A stretch of DNA of 34,698 bases, taken from NCBI GenBank assembly GCA_017987975.1, contig JAGNSQ010000022.1:1-34698 (forward strand), in the 5' to 3' direction. Below are positions 7,730 to 15,306 of the stretch, one piece after another. A program made the position numbers and the translations under genes. The notes under the pieces were generated by a model. The model saw only the letters and a list, made by a program, of their open reading frames with translations. It was not told where the DNA came from and searched no databases. This DNA is from Saprospiraceae bacterium (GTDB lineage Bacteria > Bacteroidota > Bacteroidia > Chitinophagales > Saprospiraceae). Every line of letters starts with the position of its first letter. Positions within the stretch are counted from its first letter, which is position 1.

Positions 7730-8815
7730 GTGGGCAACACATTCGGCAAAATATTTAGAATAACCACCTATGGCGAGTCGCACGGCCCGGCCATAGGCGT
7801 GGTTATTGATGGATGTCCTGCTGGACTCTCCGTAGATGAAGCCTTAATTGCCCTTCAGATGGAAAGAAGACGCCCGGGACAAAGTACCATTGTGACCCAG
7901 AGAAAGGAAGCAGATGCAGTAGAAATCCTTTCTGGTGTTTTTGAAAACAAGACCACCGGCATGCCCATCCACCTGATGATTCGTAATGCCGATGCGAAGT
8001 CGACCGACTACACCCATCTATCCGATACGTTCAGACCCTCCCACGCAGACTATACTTATCATGCCAAATATGGTCACCGCGATTACAGAGGCGGGGGGCG
8101 TTCGTCGGCCAGAGAAACTGCCGCCAGGGTAGCTGCCGGGTGTTTTGCCAATATGCTCTTAAGTCATTACAATGTTCATATTACCGCCTTTGTGAGTCAG
8201 GTGGGTCCGATAGCCATTGACCCATTAAACCCCAATCTTGATCTTTCTTCAATAGACAGCAATGTAGTGCGTTGCCCTGATGCCGAGGCAGCGGAAGCAA
8301 TGGAGGCATTCATCAGAGAAGTTAGAAAAGAAGGAGATACCATTGGAGGCCGGGTCAGTTGTGTCATCACGGGCGTTCCCGTAGGCTTGGGAGAACCTGT
8401 CTTTGATAAACTACAAGCAGATCTGGCGGCCGCTATGATGGGTATTCAGGCTGTGAAAGGATTTGAATATGGAAGCGGATTCAGAGCCATTACCATGAGA
8501 GGCAGTGAACACAATGATGCCTTTGTAAAGTCAGATGATAAAATAGCGACTGCTACCAATTACAGTGGTGGCATTCAGGGAGGCATTTCGAATGGTATGC
8601 CCATTTATTTTAACGTAGCCTTTAAGCCTGTAGCCACCATCGTAGCCGAACAAGCTACGGTCAACACTTTGGGTGAAGAAACCAGTGTGGCCGGCAAAGG
8701 CAGACACGATCCCTGTGTTGTACCCAGGGCGGTACCCATTGTGGAAGCCATGGCGGCCTTGACCCTGGCAGACCATTTGTTAAGGCAAGAGGCTTACCAA
8801 CATTTGAGGATTTAA
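7730..8815 (+). CDS. aroC: Chorismate synthase
   Basis: Chorismate synthase catalyses the last step of the shikimate pathway, converting 5-enolpyruvylshikimate 3-phosphate to chorismate with reduced FMN. The 361-residue product has normal length. Conserved blocks are all visible: [18 protein letters not shown] at the N-terminus, [38 protein letters not shown] and [19 protein letters not shown] near the C-terminus. The start is GTG at 7730; it gives the usual N-terminus and no ATG is available. A -7 box lies 20 bases upstream. The stop is only three bases from the end of the convergent T9SS gene, so the two transcripts must overlap or share termination signals. Confidence 0.97.
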   Translation: MGNTFGKIFRITTYGESHGPAIGVVIDGCPAGLSVDEALIALQMERRRPGQSTIVTQRKEADAVEILSGVFENKTTGMPIHLMIRNADAKSTDYTHLSDTFRPSHADYTYHAKYGHRDYRGGGRSSARETAARVAAGCFANMLLSHYNVHITAFVSQVGPIAIDPLNPNLDLSSIDSNVVRCPDAEAAEAMEAFIREVRKEGDTIGGRVSCVITGVPVGLGEPVFDKLQADLAAAMMGIQAVKGFEYGSGFRAITMRGSEHNDAFVKSDDKIATATNYSGGIQGGISNGMPIYFNVAFKPVATIVAEQATVNTLGEETSVAGKGRHDPCVVPRAVPIVEAMAALTLADHLLRQEAYQHLRI

Positions 8816-8818
8816 GAA

Positions 8819-10432
8819 CTAAAGTTTTATCAACTTTTCACTTTTTTCTCCCACCTGCATGAGGTAAATGCCAGGATGCAATTGACTTATATCCAGACTT
8901 TCCAAACCACAGCTGCCTTTCATCAATAGTTTACCTGTGAGATCTGAAATGGTATATTTTTGCCCGGAAAGCCCTGTATAAAAATACAATTCATTGCTCG
9001 TGGGATTGGGGTAAAAACAATGCGTTTCGTAATTGGGAATTTCATTTTCTTGCAAAATAAAATGATCTTTTTCTTCTATTGAGAGTGTGCCCCAATCTAT
9101 CTGCCATGGGCTTGCCTTGACCCTCACTTTTTCATTGGCGCGGCCTGCTGCTAATACCGATGCGTGGTCACCAAAGATCAATCGGGCATTGGGAGCCAGC
9201 TCTATCACAGAGCCTGCTACAAAATCGCTGTTGATTATCAGGGTGCCATCAAAAACAAGGGAAGCACCCATACCTACTTTCAGATTTGCATCTGCCAGTC
9301 CAAGCATGCCCATACTTTTATGTCCATAAAACAAATGGGATCCATCCGCTATTTCCAGGGTGGAACCCTGCTTAAAAAAGATACAAGCTGTCTTATCGGC
9401 AAAATCTATATGGCCACTTTTATATAGATATTTGGTATCATCTCCCATCCGTACATCAATGACTTCCAGACACATGTCGCCCCCATCCTGCAGGATGGTA
9501 AAATGATGGTGTACCGTATCACTGCCCTCTACCCGGGAAGGTACAAAGGCGGTGTATTCCTGAAAATAAAAGGATTCATAATTGAGTTTAAGGGTGATAT
9601 CTACAGGAGTGGAAGGGTTGGGTGAAAGACTTACTATTTTGTCATCTCTGTTTTGGGGAGAGGGAATTCCGGCTTTGTTATGGACAACCAGGTAATTGCT
9701 GCCAAAAGATTGTGGCACCAATTGATAAGGACTGACCTCCACCCTATTATTGATCACTGGCTTAGTTATAGGCATTAATTCATCTACCTTAGAAACAAAG
9801 TCTTGCGGATAGCCCCATGCCCCTTCAAAAGTCAAAGTTGCATTGGAGGTTGGAAGTGGGTTGAGATAGACCTCCCACCACCAATCTGTCAAATAGATGC
9901 TGTCCCATTTGGATGTGGGAAAACAAATCTCATCTTGAAAGATGCATTGGTTGTGGATGATGTTGCCAATAAATTCTGTTTTGCGCAGTGTGTCCTGGCC
10001 GGTGGCCAACCACTTTTCTTTGGTCACAATGACCAATTTGGAACATCCACCCTGCTTACAATCATCAGGATTGACAAAACCTCCTTCGTTGGCATTGAAA
10101 TTATACCGGATGCTGTATAAGGCATTGGAGAGCAGAAGTGAGTCTCCGAAATCTCCTTTTTTATTGAAACGAATAAACACAGGTTTGCTTACATCTACCA
10201 AATTAAAGGGAAGTTTCCCATCTACGAGACTTAGGCAGATTGTGTCGCGCTGTCCATTGACATCATTGTCCACAGTTTGGTAGATGTCAAAATTCTCATA
10301 CGAATTGATCAGCTTGGTTGTGTCTTCAATACAGGGCTGTTGGTCTATCCTGGGGTCAAAATAAAAGCTGGTCCACTGAGCATAGCTATAGTATGTGGTA
10401 AAGAGCAGGATTGGCAGAATAAACTTTTTCAT
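8819..10432 (-). CDS. Secreted protein with type A T9SS C-terminal sorting domain
   Basis: The 537-residue product starts at the ATG giving MKKFILPILLFTTYYSYA, a Sec signal peptide probably cut before QWTSF; an in-frame TTG nine codons upstream is less likely. The middle region is not recognised. It contains a beta-helix-like stretch (LEIADGSHLFYGHKS, LIINSDFVAGSVIELAPNARLIFG) resembling Bacteroidota T9SS cargo that lists material properties. The last about 70 residues are a classical type A sorting domain: CFYPNPTSNELYF, YTISDLTGKLLMKG, LDISQLHPGIYLMQV, ending EKLIKL. The protein should therefore cross the outer membrane by the type IX system and be released or attached. It is transcribed toward aroC from a box at 10447-10454. 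Confidence 0.86.
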   Translation of the reverse strand: MKKFILPILLFTTYYSYAQWTSFYFDPRIDQQPCIEDTTKLINSYENFDIYQTVDNDVNGQRDTICLSLVDGKLPFNLVDVSKPVFIRFNKKGDFGDSLLLSNALYSIRYNFNANEGGFVNPDDCKQGGCSKLVIVTKEKWLATGQDTLRKTEFIGNIIHNQCIFQDEICFPTSKWDSIYLTDWWWEVYLNPLPTSNATLTFEGAWGYPQDFVSKVDELMPITKPVINNRVEVSPYQLVPQSFGSNYLVVHNKAGIPSPQNRDDKIVSLSPNPSTPVDITLKLNYESFYFQEYTAFVPSRVEGSDTVHHHFTILQDGGDMCLEVIDVRMGDDTKYLYKSGHIDFADKTACIFFKQGSTLEIADGSHLFYGHKSMGMLGLADANLKVGMGASLVFDGTLIINSDFVAGSVIELAPNARLIFGDHASVLAAGRANEKVRVKASPWQIDWGTLSIEEKDHFILQENEIPNYETHCFYPNPTSNELYFYTGLSGQKYTISDLTGKLLMKGSCGLESLDISQLHPGIYLMQVGEKSEKLIKL

Positions 10433-10446
10433 GGGTTGAATTTTCA

Positions 10447-10454
10447 CAAAAATA
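10447..10454 (-). promoter_or_regulatory. -7 promoter box (TATTTTTG on minus strand) of the T9SS cargo gene
   Basis: The plus strand reads CAAAAATA, an exact TAnnTTTG on the minus strand, 14 bases upstream of the ATG at 10432. No clear -33 element is seen. Confidence 0.5.
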
Positions 10455-10565
10455 AACAAAGCGGGACGAAAAAAATAGGATAAAATGAAAAAATGTCGGC
10501 TATACTATTTAATGATCAATTTGGTCTTTCCTGTCTGCTTATACGAGGGTATGGTTGAAAGTGTT

Positions 10566-10573
10566 TATTTTTG
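10566..10573 (+). promoter_or_regulatory. -7 promoter box (TATTTTTG) of the 10589-14118 operon
   Basis: An exact TAnnTTTG match ends 15 bases before the ATG at 10589. It overlaps the TTG that would otherwise allow a longer first gene, which supports the shorter start. Confidence 0.55.
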
Positions 10574-10588
10574 TCCAAAACAAGCCTT

Positions 10589-10915
10589 ATGACAAACACA
10601 GGATGGAATCGCGAAGAATTTGTTTGTTTTCTGCTCATCTATACCTCGCATGTTGACATGGAGTTCAGCGAAGAGGAAAAAGAGAGTTTGAAAAAGCAGT
10701 TTTCAGCGGAAATTTTTGACAAACAATTTGCTCTTTTCAGCGGCATGAATGACTACCAGGCGCTGGATGCTATACTGAAATACAAAGAGCAATATTTCTC
10801 TACACCAGAGTTGAAGCAACAATTGTTGGATTCTATTCGTTCCCAATTTTTGACCGATGGAGAATTTTCTGCTTTCGAAAAAGAGATTTATAACTTTTTA
10901 GAAAGAATGTTATAA
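10589..10915 (+). CDS. Small helical protein of unknown function, possibly TerB-like
   Basis: This 108-residue acidic protein is probably all alpha-helical: REEFVCFLLIYTSHVDMEFSEEEKESLKKQF, then FDKQFALFSGMNDYQALDAILKYKEQYF and a C-terminal FSAFEKEIYNFLERML. The layout (helix, acidic DMEFSEEE turn, more helices) recalls TerB-like domains, but similarity is too weak for a firm call. It has no signal peptide or membrane segment. ATG 10589 is preferred over TTG 10571 because the promoter box covers that TTG. It is the first gene of a four-gene operon with an SDR, a putative porin and an unknown protein; the next gene begins 10 bases after its stop. Confidence 0.7.
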   Translation: MTNTGWNREEFVCFLLIYTSHVDMEFSEEEKESLKKQFSAEIFDKQFALFSGMNDYQALDAILKYKEQYFSTPELKQQLLDSIRSQFLTDGEFSAFEKEIYNFLERML

Positions 10916-10925
10916 CGTATAGCCC

Positions 10926-11702
10926 ATGGATTTTCAAGTAAGTAACAGGTTGTTTGTAGTAACCGGAGCCACAAGTGGATTTGGTGCTGCCATTGCTGCC
11001 TCTTTACTTGAAGAAGGAGCCTCTGTTATTATTAATGCCCGCAAACCGGAGGGGCTTGAAGAAATGCAAATTAAATATGGCAGTAGGGTAGAAGTACTTC
11101 AAGGGGATATTACCACAGATGCAGTGATTGCTGACCTCTTTCGGTTGATTGGAAGCAGACTGTTGGACGGTATGGTTGTGAATGCGGGTGGTCCACCAGC
11201 CAAATCTTTTGCCGAAACCCAGATGGTTGATTGGGACGCTGCCTACGCCTCTATATTGAGGTGGAAGGTGAAGATTACCCATGAACTGCTGGATAAAATG
11301 GTACCTCAGGGTTATGGCCGTATCATATACATAGAAAGTGCAGCCGTAAAGCAGCCCATTGAAAACCTGGTCTTGAGTAATTCTATGCGACTGGCTGTTG
11401 TAGGATTTGTCAAGACCCTCAGTCAGGAAATTGCCCAACACGGCATTACAGCCAATGTCCTGGCACCCGGTTATCATGCAACTCCTGCTATGGAACGTCT
11501 ATTTGCCAACAAATCCATGTTGCTAGGCATCTCACCAGATGAAGCCCGCCACCTATTTGAGAAAGAAAATCTTACCGGTAAGTTAGGCAACCCCGCCGAT
11601 CTGGCCTCCCTGGCTTTGTGGGTGCTGTCACCTCATGCTGCTTTTATTACAGGGCAAACCATCTCAGTTGACGGGGGGCTTATCAAAAGAACAATGGGAT
11701 AA
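10926..11702 (+). CDS. Short-chain dehydrogenase/reductase family protein with altered catalytic residues
   Basis: This is a 258-residue Rossmann-fold protein of the classical SDR type. The cofactor loop TGATSGFG is at residues 13-20, NAGG follows about residue 86, the C-terminal half has ITANVLAPGYHATPAMERL, and the end ITGQTISVDGG is standard. The active site is unusual: the conserved Ser is present in YIESAAV, but 13 residues further, where Tyr is expected, there is Ser, and the Lys four residues beyond is Arg (SNSMR in place of YxxxK). From memory, related bacterial sequences have a similar LSN segment, so this may be a real SDR subgroup with different chemistry or a non-catalytic role. 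It lies 10 bases after the upstream gene and one base from the porin gene. Confidence 0.88.
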   Translation: MDFQVSNRLFVVTGATSGFGAAIAASLLEEGASVIINARKPEGLEEMQIKYGSRVEVLQGDITTDAVIADLFRLIGSRLLDGMVVNAGGPPAKSFAETQMVDWDAAYASILRWKVKITHELLDKMVPQGYGRIIYIESAAVKQPIENLVLSNSMRLAVVGFVKTLSQEIAQHGITANVLAPGYHATPAMERLFANKSMLLGISPDEARHLFEKENLTGKLGNPADLASLALWVLSPHAAFITGQTISVDGGLIKRTMG

Positions 11703-11703
11703 T

Positions 11704-13563
11704 ATGCGTATATATTTTATAGGATTCCTGCTGCTCTTCCCTCTTTTGCTGATCGCCCAATACCCGCCCGCCGGAGGGGATACCAGCCTGGTTACCGCAG
11801 ATTCTATCCAGTTGCCTCCTTTCCAATACAAGTATTTCCACCCTGGTAATCCCGGGCAGATTTTTGTGAATGCGGATACTACGCTCGGCAACTTTTTTCA
11901 GGATGCAGACCCGGCACGAAGGAAAAAATTCAACGATCTCAATACGGGCAATGTCGGGTCGATGGGCATTTCGCCATTGTTTGAATTCAAGCCGCTCTAT
12001 GGTTTCAACTCGGGTTACCGGGCTTATGATGGATTTAATTTTATGGCAGATTCCATCCGGTTTTACGATTCTGAGCGACCCATGGCGGATCTTTATTTTT
12101 CACCTATTTTTGGATCCCAGCAAAACTTTGTGGTTGGAGCTGAATACGGTCAAAAATTTAGTGATGGCCTGGCCATTTCGTTGAATTACAAAAGACTTTC
12201 TCAGTCCGGATTTTATCAAAATCAGGGAACTCGTACTACCAACCTTGCCACTGCAGTCAGATGGACAACATTGGCGGAAAAACTCGATTTTGTTATGGGC
12301 TTTATTTCCAATACCAATAACGAGCAGCACAATGGTGGTGTTGATACAGCCGTGGTGGTCAGGGCTTCCGGTCAATTCAGGATCAATGTTCCGGTCAACT
12401 TAGGTGATACAAAAACAAGGTACGATCAACAAGTATATTTTCTCTACTCCACCCTCAGCCTCGATGGCAAGCCAGCGGCAGAGTCGAGATTTGCCATAGG
12501 TCATAAGCTTGATGTCAAAACAGGATATGTCAATTACTACGATGTTGACCTGACCGCCAAAACTGATACCCTTTTTTACAATAATTACCTCATTGACACA
12601 CGTGGCATACGAAACAGGGTAAGCATTACCCAATGGTCTAACAGTTTTTTACTCAGATCCCAATGGAAGAAAGCTGACGGAACCCTTGCGCTGGTGTACG
12701 ACAATTTTAGTCTGAACGATGGAGTCAATCAAAAAAGCATCAATGATCTTACCCTTCGCTTTGATGGGAAAATTGCCGCGGGTAAGACGTTGGACATCTT
12801 TACCCGGGCCCGTTTGGGGATTGGAGCCAATGCAGGTAGTTTTTTAGCGGAAGGCAACACCACCCTTAACCTGGGCAAGTTGGCAATTTTAGATGGATCT
12901 GTGTCATTTTTCAATTCCCAGGCAGCCTGGAATCAGGAATTTCTGGCCCTCAATAAAACAGAAGTGTACAATGATCCGCTCAACAATGTTTTGGGAACCC
13001 GATTTAGCGCAGGTATTTCATTGCCATGGTTGGGCATCCACGCCGGCTTAAGTCAACAAATTATAGACAACTTTGTATATAGAAATGAAGTTGCCCTGCC
13101 AGTTCAGTACGATGGCAATGTACAGATAACCGCTGCGACCATAAGCCAACATTGGAAATGGAAAAGTATTCACCTGGAGAGCCATGCCTTTTGGCAACGC
13201 TTCAATGTAGATTTTATAGCTCTACCTGAATTATACGTAAAATCCAACCTTTATCTGGAGCGTTTCTTTTTTAGGAAAAACCTCCTACTTAGAACAGGAC
13301 TGGAAGTAAAATACATCCCCGATTTTGTAGTGCCTGAATATGATGTGGTCACCGGTACTTATTACAAAGGTAATCAGTCGTACCAGGATCAATACTACAG
13401 CGCCGATTTTTACATATTGGGCAAGGTGTCGAAGTTCCGCATCTTTTTTAAATTTGAAAACATACAAGAATACCTCAACAACAGGCTCAATTACCTGGCA
13501 GTATTTCACCCGCAGTTTGACAACAGAATGCGATTGGGTTTCAGGTGGCTGTTGTTGGATTAA
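11704..13563 (+). CDS. Putative porin, outer-membrane beta-barrel protein
   Basis: The 619-residue protein opens with a Sec signal (MRIYFIGFLLLFPLLLIAQ) and then a stretch typical of the Bacteroidota putative porin family: PFQYKYFHPGNPGQIFVNADTTL, NFFQDADPARR, NTGNVGSMGISPLFEF. The rest consists of amphipathic beta strands with frequent aromatic residues, as in an outer-membrane barrel, ending FRWLLLD. The family is thought to form a channel for small solutes; the substrate is unknown. The longer in-frame start inside the SDR gene is rejected because it would spoil the signal peptide. The ATG lies one base after the SDR stop, so the genes are tightly coupled. Confidence 0.85.
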   Translation: MRIYFIGFLLLFPLLLIAQYPPAGGDTSLVTADSIQLPPFQYKYFHPGNPGQIFVNADTTLGNFFQDADPARRKKFNDLNTGNVGSMGISPLFEFKPLYGFNSGYRAYDGFNFMADSIRFYDSERPMADLYFSPIFGSQQNFVVGAEYGQKFSDGLAISLNYKRLSQSGFYQNQGTRTTNLATAVRWTTLAEKLDFVMGFISNTNNEQHNGGVDTAVVVRASGQFRINVPVNLGDTKTRYDQQVYFLYSTLSLDGKPAAESRFAIGHKLDVKTGYVNYYDVDLTAKTDTLFYNNYLIDTRGIRNRVSITQWSNSFLLRSQWKKADGTLALVYDNFSLNDGVNQKSINDLTLRFDGKIAAGKTLDIFTRARLGIGANAGSFLAEGNTTLNLGKLAILDGSVSFFNSQAAWNQEFLALNKTEVYNDPLNNVLGTRFSAGISLPWLGIHAGLSQQIIDNFVYRNEVALPVQYDGNVQITAATISQHWKWKSIHLESHAFWQRFNVDFIALPELYVKSNLYLERFFFRKNLLLRTGLEVKYIPDFVVPEYDVVTGTYYKGNQSYQDQYYSADFYILGKVSKFRIFFKFENIQEYLNNRLNYLAVFHPQFDNRMRLGFRWLLLD

Positions 13564-13575
13564 GCAGATCAAAAC

Positions 13576-14118
13576 ATGGAAAACACCGCACAACTCACTG
13601 AAGCATGGAAAGAAGCCCTTATCGGAAAGCCCATTGACGATGTCTCTTTGCACATGCTGGCCGAGCACTACATTGAATACGAAGAAGGCAGGATATGGAT
13701 CAGCGATGGAGGATTTGAAATTAGAAGTGGAGAAAGTCTTTTTTCCTTTTGTTTCCACGACGAATCCGGCAATTTTGCCTTTCATGCTCAACCGCTGATT
13801 GATTTTATGGAAGGCTTTGATCACTATGAAGTTGATCTTGCAGAGAGTGTGCCTTACCTCAATATCAAGGGTTCAGTAATCACCGATTTAGATGTAAGAT
13901 GGTCGGGCTATGAGGTCCACGATTACGATGGCAGTGTACAGGAAAAAATTGATATACCTGTTGAGTTTTTGATTTCTTTGGATAATGGCCATTGTATTCA
14001 GTTGGCTACGGTAGAATTTACCCTGAGCCCTGAAACTACTTTTTTTACGAAGCTGGATTATAATATTGAAGGGAATATGTTGGTTTGTTTGGGGGAGAAG
14101 ATGGAGATGGTGGGGTGA
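13576..14118 (+). CDS. Protein of unknown function, last gene of the porin operon
   Basis: This 180-residue acidic protein is not recognised. It has no signal peptide or membrane helix. The sequence alternates short strands and acidic turns (GRIWISDGGFEIRSGESLFSFCFHDESG, HYEVDLAESVPYLNIKGSVITDLDVRWSGYEVHDYDG), which suggests a mostly beta cytoplasmic domain. The end (TTFFTKLDYNIEGNMLVCLGEKMEMVG) also looks beta-rich. It begins 12 bases after the porin stop and is therefore likely part of that operon. The stop is immediately followed by the GAATTAC heptad array. Open frame, position and composition support a real gene, but no function can be proposed. Confidence 0.75.
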   Translation: MENTAQLTEAWKEALIGKPIDDVSLHMLAEHYIEYEEGRIWISDGGFEIRSGESLFSFCFHDESGNFAFHAQPLIDFMEGFDHYEVDLAESVPYLNIKGSVITDLDVRWSGYEVHDYDGSVQEKIDIPVEFLISLDNGHCIQLATVEFTLSPETTFFTKLDYNIEGNMLVCLGEKMEMVG

Positions 14119-14122
14119 TTGT

Positions 14123-14255
14123 GAATTACGAATTACGAATGTCGAATTACGAATGTCGAATTACGAATGTCGAATTAAGAATTACGAATGTCGAATTAAG
14201 AATTACGAATGTCGAATTACGAATTACGAATGTCGAATTACGAATTACGAATGTT
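14123..14255 (+). repeat. Heptad array L1: 19 tandem 7-nt units (GAATTAC / GAATGTC / GAATTAA)
   Basis: The stretch is exactly divisible into 19 seven-base units, all beginning GAAT. The commonest are GAATTAC and GAATGTC, with two GAATTAA and a final GAATGTT. It begins five bases after the stop of the 180-residue gene. Because seven is prime to three, the array reads as a repeating peptide in more than one frame; those frames are not genes. Confidence 0.92.
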
Positions 14256-14364
14256 TTTGAATTAGATTTGAAGTAGCCACTCGCGGAGCTCGTGGTTCCT
14301 TCACTTTTGATTGCCACTGGCAATCAAATAGCTACTGCGTAGCGACCGTTCAGTCATGAATTTC
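14256..14364. repeat. Hairpin block A within the heptad array
   Basis: Between two pieces of GAATTAC array lies a non-repetitive block with compact palindromes. A perfect 10-bp stem with a 3-nt loop ACT occupies 14306-14328 (arm TTTGATTGCC). A perfect 5-bp stem GCTAC with loop TGC occupies 14331-14343. An imperfect CCAC/GTGG hairpin lies at 14277-14295. The block ends with GTCATGAATT at 14353-14362, whose inverted copy stands at 15047-15056. Confidence 0.8.
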
Positions 14365-14392
14365 GAATTGAGAATGTCGAATTACGAATTTT
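14365..14392 (+). repeat. Heptad array L2: four GAAT-type units
   Basis: The units GAATTGA, GAATGTC, GAATTAC and GAATTTT resume the array after hairpin block A. The bases 14393-14440 that follow, up to the stop of the four-helix-bundle gene, show nothing recognisable. Confidence 0.8.
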
Positions 14393-14440
14393 GGGAGAGA
14401 GGAAAGCTGGGGATCAGAGAGGTATACTTCTGAATGAGGA

Positions 14441-14797
14441 TTACAGTCTTTCTTTTATGGTCAATTGAATTTTGCCTAATATTTTGCATAATTCTTCTGC
14501 TCCATTGAGTAGCTGATCAGCTTTGGAGGTATCAATAAAATTGGCGTGTTTAATTAATCTGATCCATAATTTTGTTTCGCGTGCTTCTTTGTATGCGATC
14601 GAAATTTTATGTAAGAAGTCGCGTTTTGATTGGGCTCCGATAGCTTCTTCTACATTAGCGGCAACAGAAGTGGAAGATCGAAGAAATTGGGTTGACAAAA
14701 CAAATTCTTTTTGTTCGAATCTCAATACCTTGTATATGTCAACGGCTACAACAGCGAAGTCAAAGGATTTTTCAGCTATTAGGTTGTTATCTTTCAT
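14441..14797 (-). CDS. Four-helix-bundle protein (23S rRNA intervening-sequence protein / Avd-like family)
   Basis: The 118-residue product belongs to the four-helix-bundle family first seen in proteins encoded in 23S rRNA intervening sequences and related to the Avd accessory protein of diversity-generating retroelements. Characteristic blocks are KSFDFAVVAVDIYKVL, LSTQFLRSSTSVAANVEEA, SKRDFLHKISIAYKEARETKLWIRL and the C-terminal EELCKILGKIQLTIKERL. The start at 14797 (MKDNNLIAEKSFDFA) matches the usual family length; an ATG at 14857 would add 20 residues. No reverse transcriptase or rRNA gene is nearby, so neither classical context applies. The gene is surrounded by 7-nt repeat arrays and hairpin blocks on both sides. 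The cellular function of stand-alone members is unknown. Confidence 0.87.
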   Translation of the reverse strand: MKDNNLIAEKSFDFAVVAVDIYKVLRFEQKEFVLSTQFLRSSTSVAANVEEAIGAQSKRDFLHKISIAYKEARETKLWIRLIKHANFIDTSKADQLLNGAEELCKILGKIQLTIKERL

Positions 14798-14880
14798 GCG
14801 CGGGATTTTTGTAAACTTATTGAGTTTTTGAATATTGGTCAAGCTTAATCCTTTCATTTAATAAATTTTTAACTTTTATC

Positions 14881-14984
14881 AATTACGAATTACGAGTGTT
14901 GAATTACGAATTACGAGTGTCGAATTACGAATGACGAATGTCGAATTACGAATTACGAATGTCGAATTACGAATGTCGAATTAA
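14881..14984 (+). repeat. Heptad array R1: GAAT-type units upstream of the four-helix-bundle gene
   Basis: About fifteen seven-base units (GAATTAC, GAATGTC, GAGTGTT/C, GAATGAC, GAATTAA) run in the same orientation as the left array. They start 23 bases beyond the upstream ATG at 14857 of the minus-strand gene. Confidence 0.9.
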
Positions 14985-14988
14985 AAAT

Positions 14989-15051
14989 ATTGCCTCCCGT
15001 AATTCGTAATTTTTAATTCGTAATTGTATATCGTAATTGCCCCCGTAATTC
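14989..15051 (-). repeat. Heptad array R2: orientation switched to GTAATTC, first copy of a 63-64 bp duplication
   Basis: From 14999 the units read GTAATTC, GTAATTT, TTAATTC, GTAATTG, that is, reverse complements of the GAATTAC type. The stretch 14989-15051 recurs almost exactly at 15188-15251, with one extra C in the second copy. Confidence 0.9.
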
Positions 15052-15163
15052 ATGACCGACCGCTTGCAGCTTAGCTGCAAATCGAGATCCTAAATGGATC
15101 GAGATTGGGAGGGAACTGCGAAATGCCTTTCTCAGCAACTGTAGCCTCAATAAGGGTCTAAAC
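15052..15163. repeat. Hairpin block B within the heptad array
   Basis: This block includes a perfect 7-bp hairpin TTGCAGC with loop TTA (15064-15080) and a perfect 5-bp hairpin GATCC with loop TAAAT (15086-15100). It is entered through AATTCATGAC (15047-15056), the reverse complement of the sequence that ends block A. Block B is therefore in inverted orientation to block A, although the hairpin sequences themselves differ. The part from about 15105 to 15163 shows nothing further. Confidence 0.75.
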
Positions 15164-15299
15164 GTAATTCGTAATCTATAATTCGAAATTGCCTCCCGTA
15201 ATTCGTAATTTTTAATTCGTAATTGTATATCGTAATTGCCCCCCGTAATTCTTAATTCGTAATTGAATATCGTAATTCGTAATTTTTAATTCGTAATTG
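15164..15299 (-). repeat. Heptad array R3: GTAATTC-type units, contains second copy of the duplication
   Basis: About nineteen units of GTAATTC type, some shortened to six bases (TATATC, AATATC), run up to eight bases from the stop of the AAA ATPase gene. 15188-15251 duplicates 14989-15051. Together with block B this gives a period of 199-200 bases, as if array plus hairpin block had been duplicated once. Confidence 0.9.
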
Positions 15300-15306
15300 A
15301 ATTTGA

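Noticed and set aside
14066..14276. Two overlapping open frames encoding repeats such as RITNVEL and NYECRI
   Set aside because: They arise because a stop-free 7-nt repeat reads open in several frames. There is no start context and no non-repetitive domain, and the first overlaps the end of a better gene.
14441..14797. Diversity-generating retroelement with the four-helix-bundle protein as Avd
   Set aside because: No reverse transcriptase gene and no template/variable repeat pair were found. Family membership alone is not enough.
14441..14797. 23S rRNA intervening sequence
   Set aside because: The flanking DNA is repeats and unrelated genes, not rRNA.
14123..15299. CRISPR array
   Set aside because: The repeats are contiguous 7-mers without unique spacers, and no cas genes are present.
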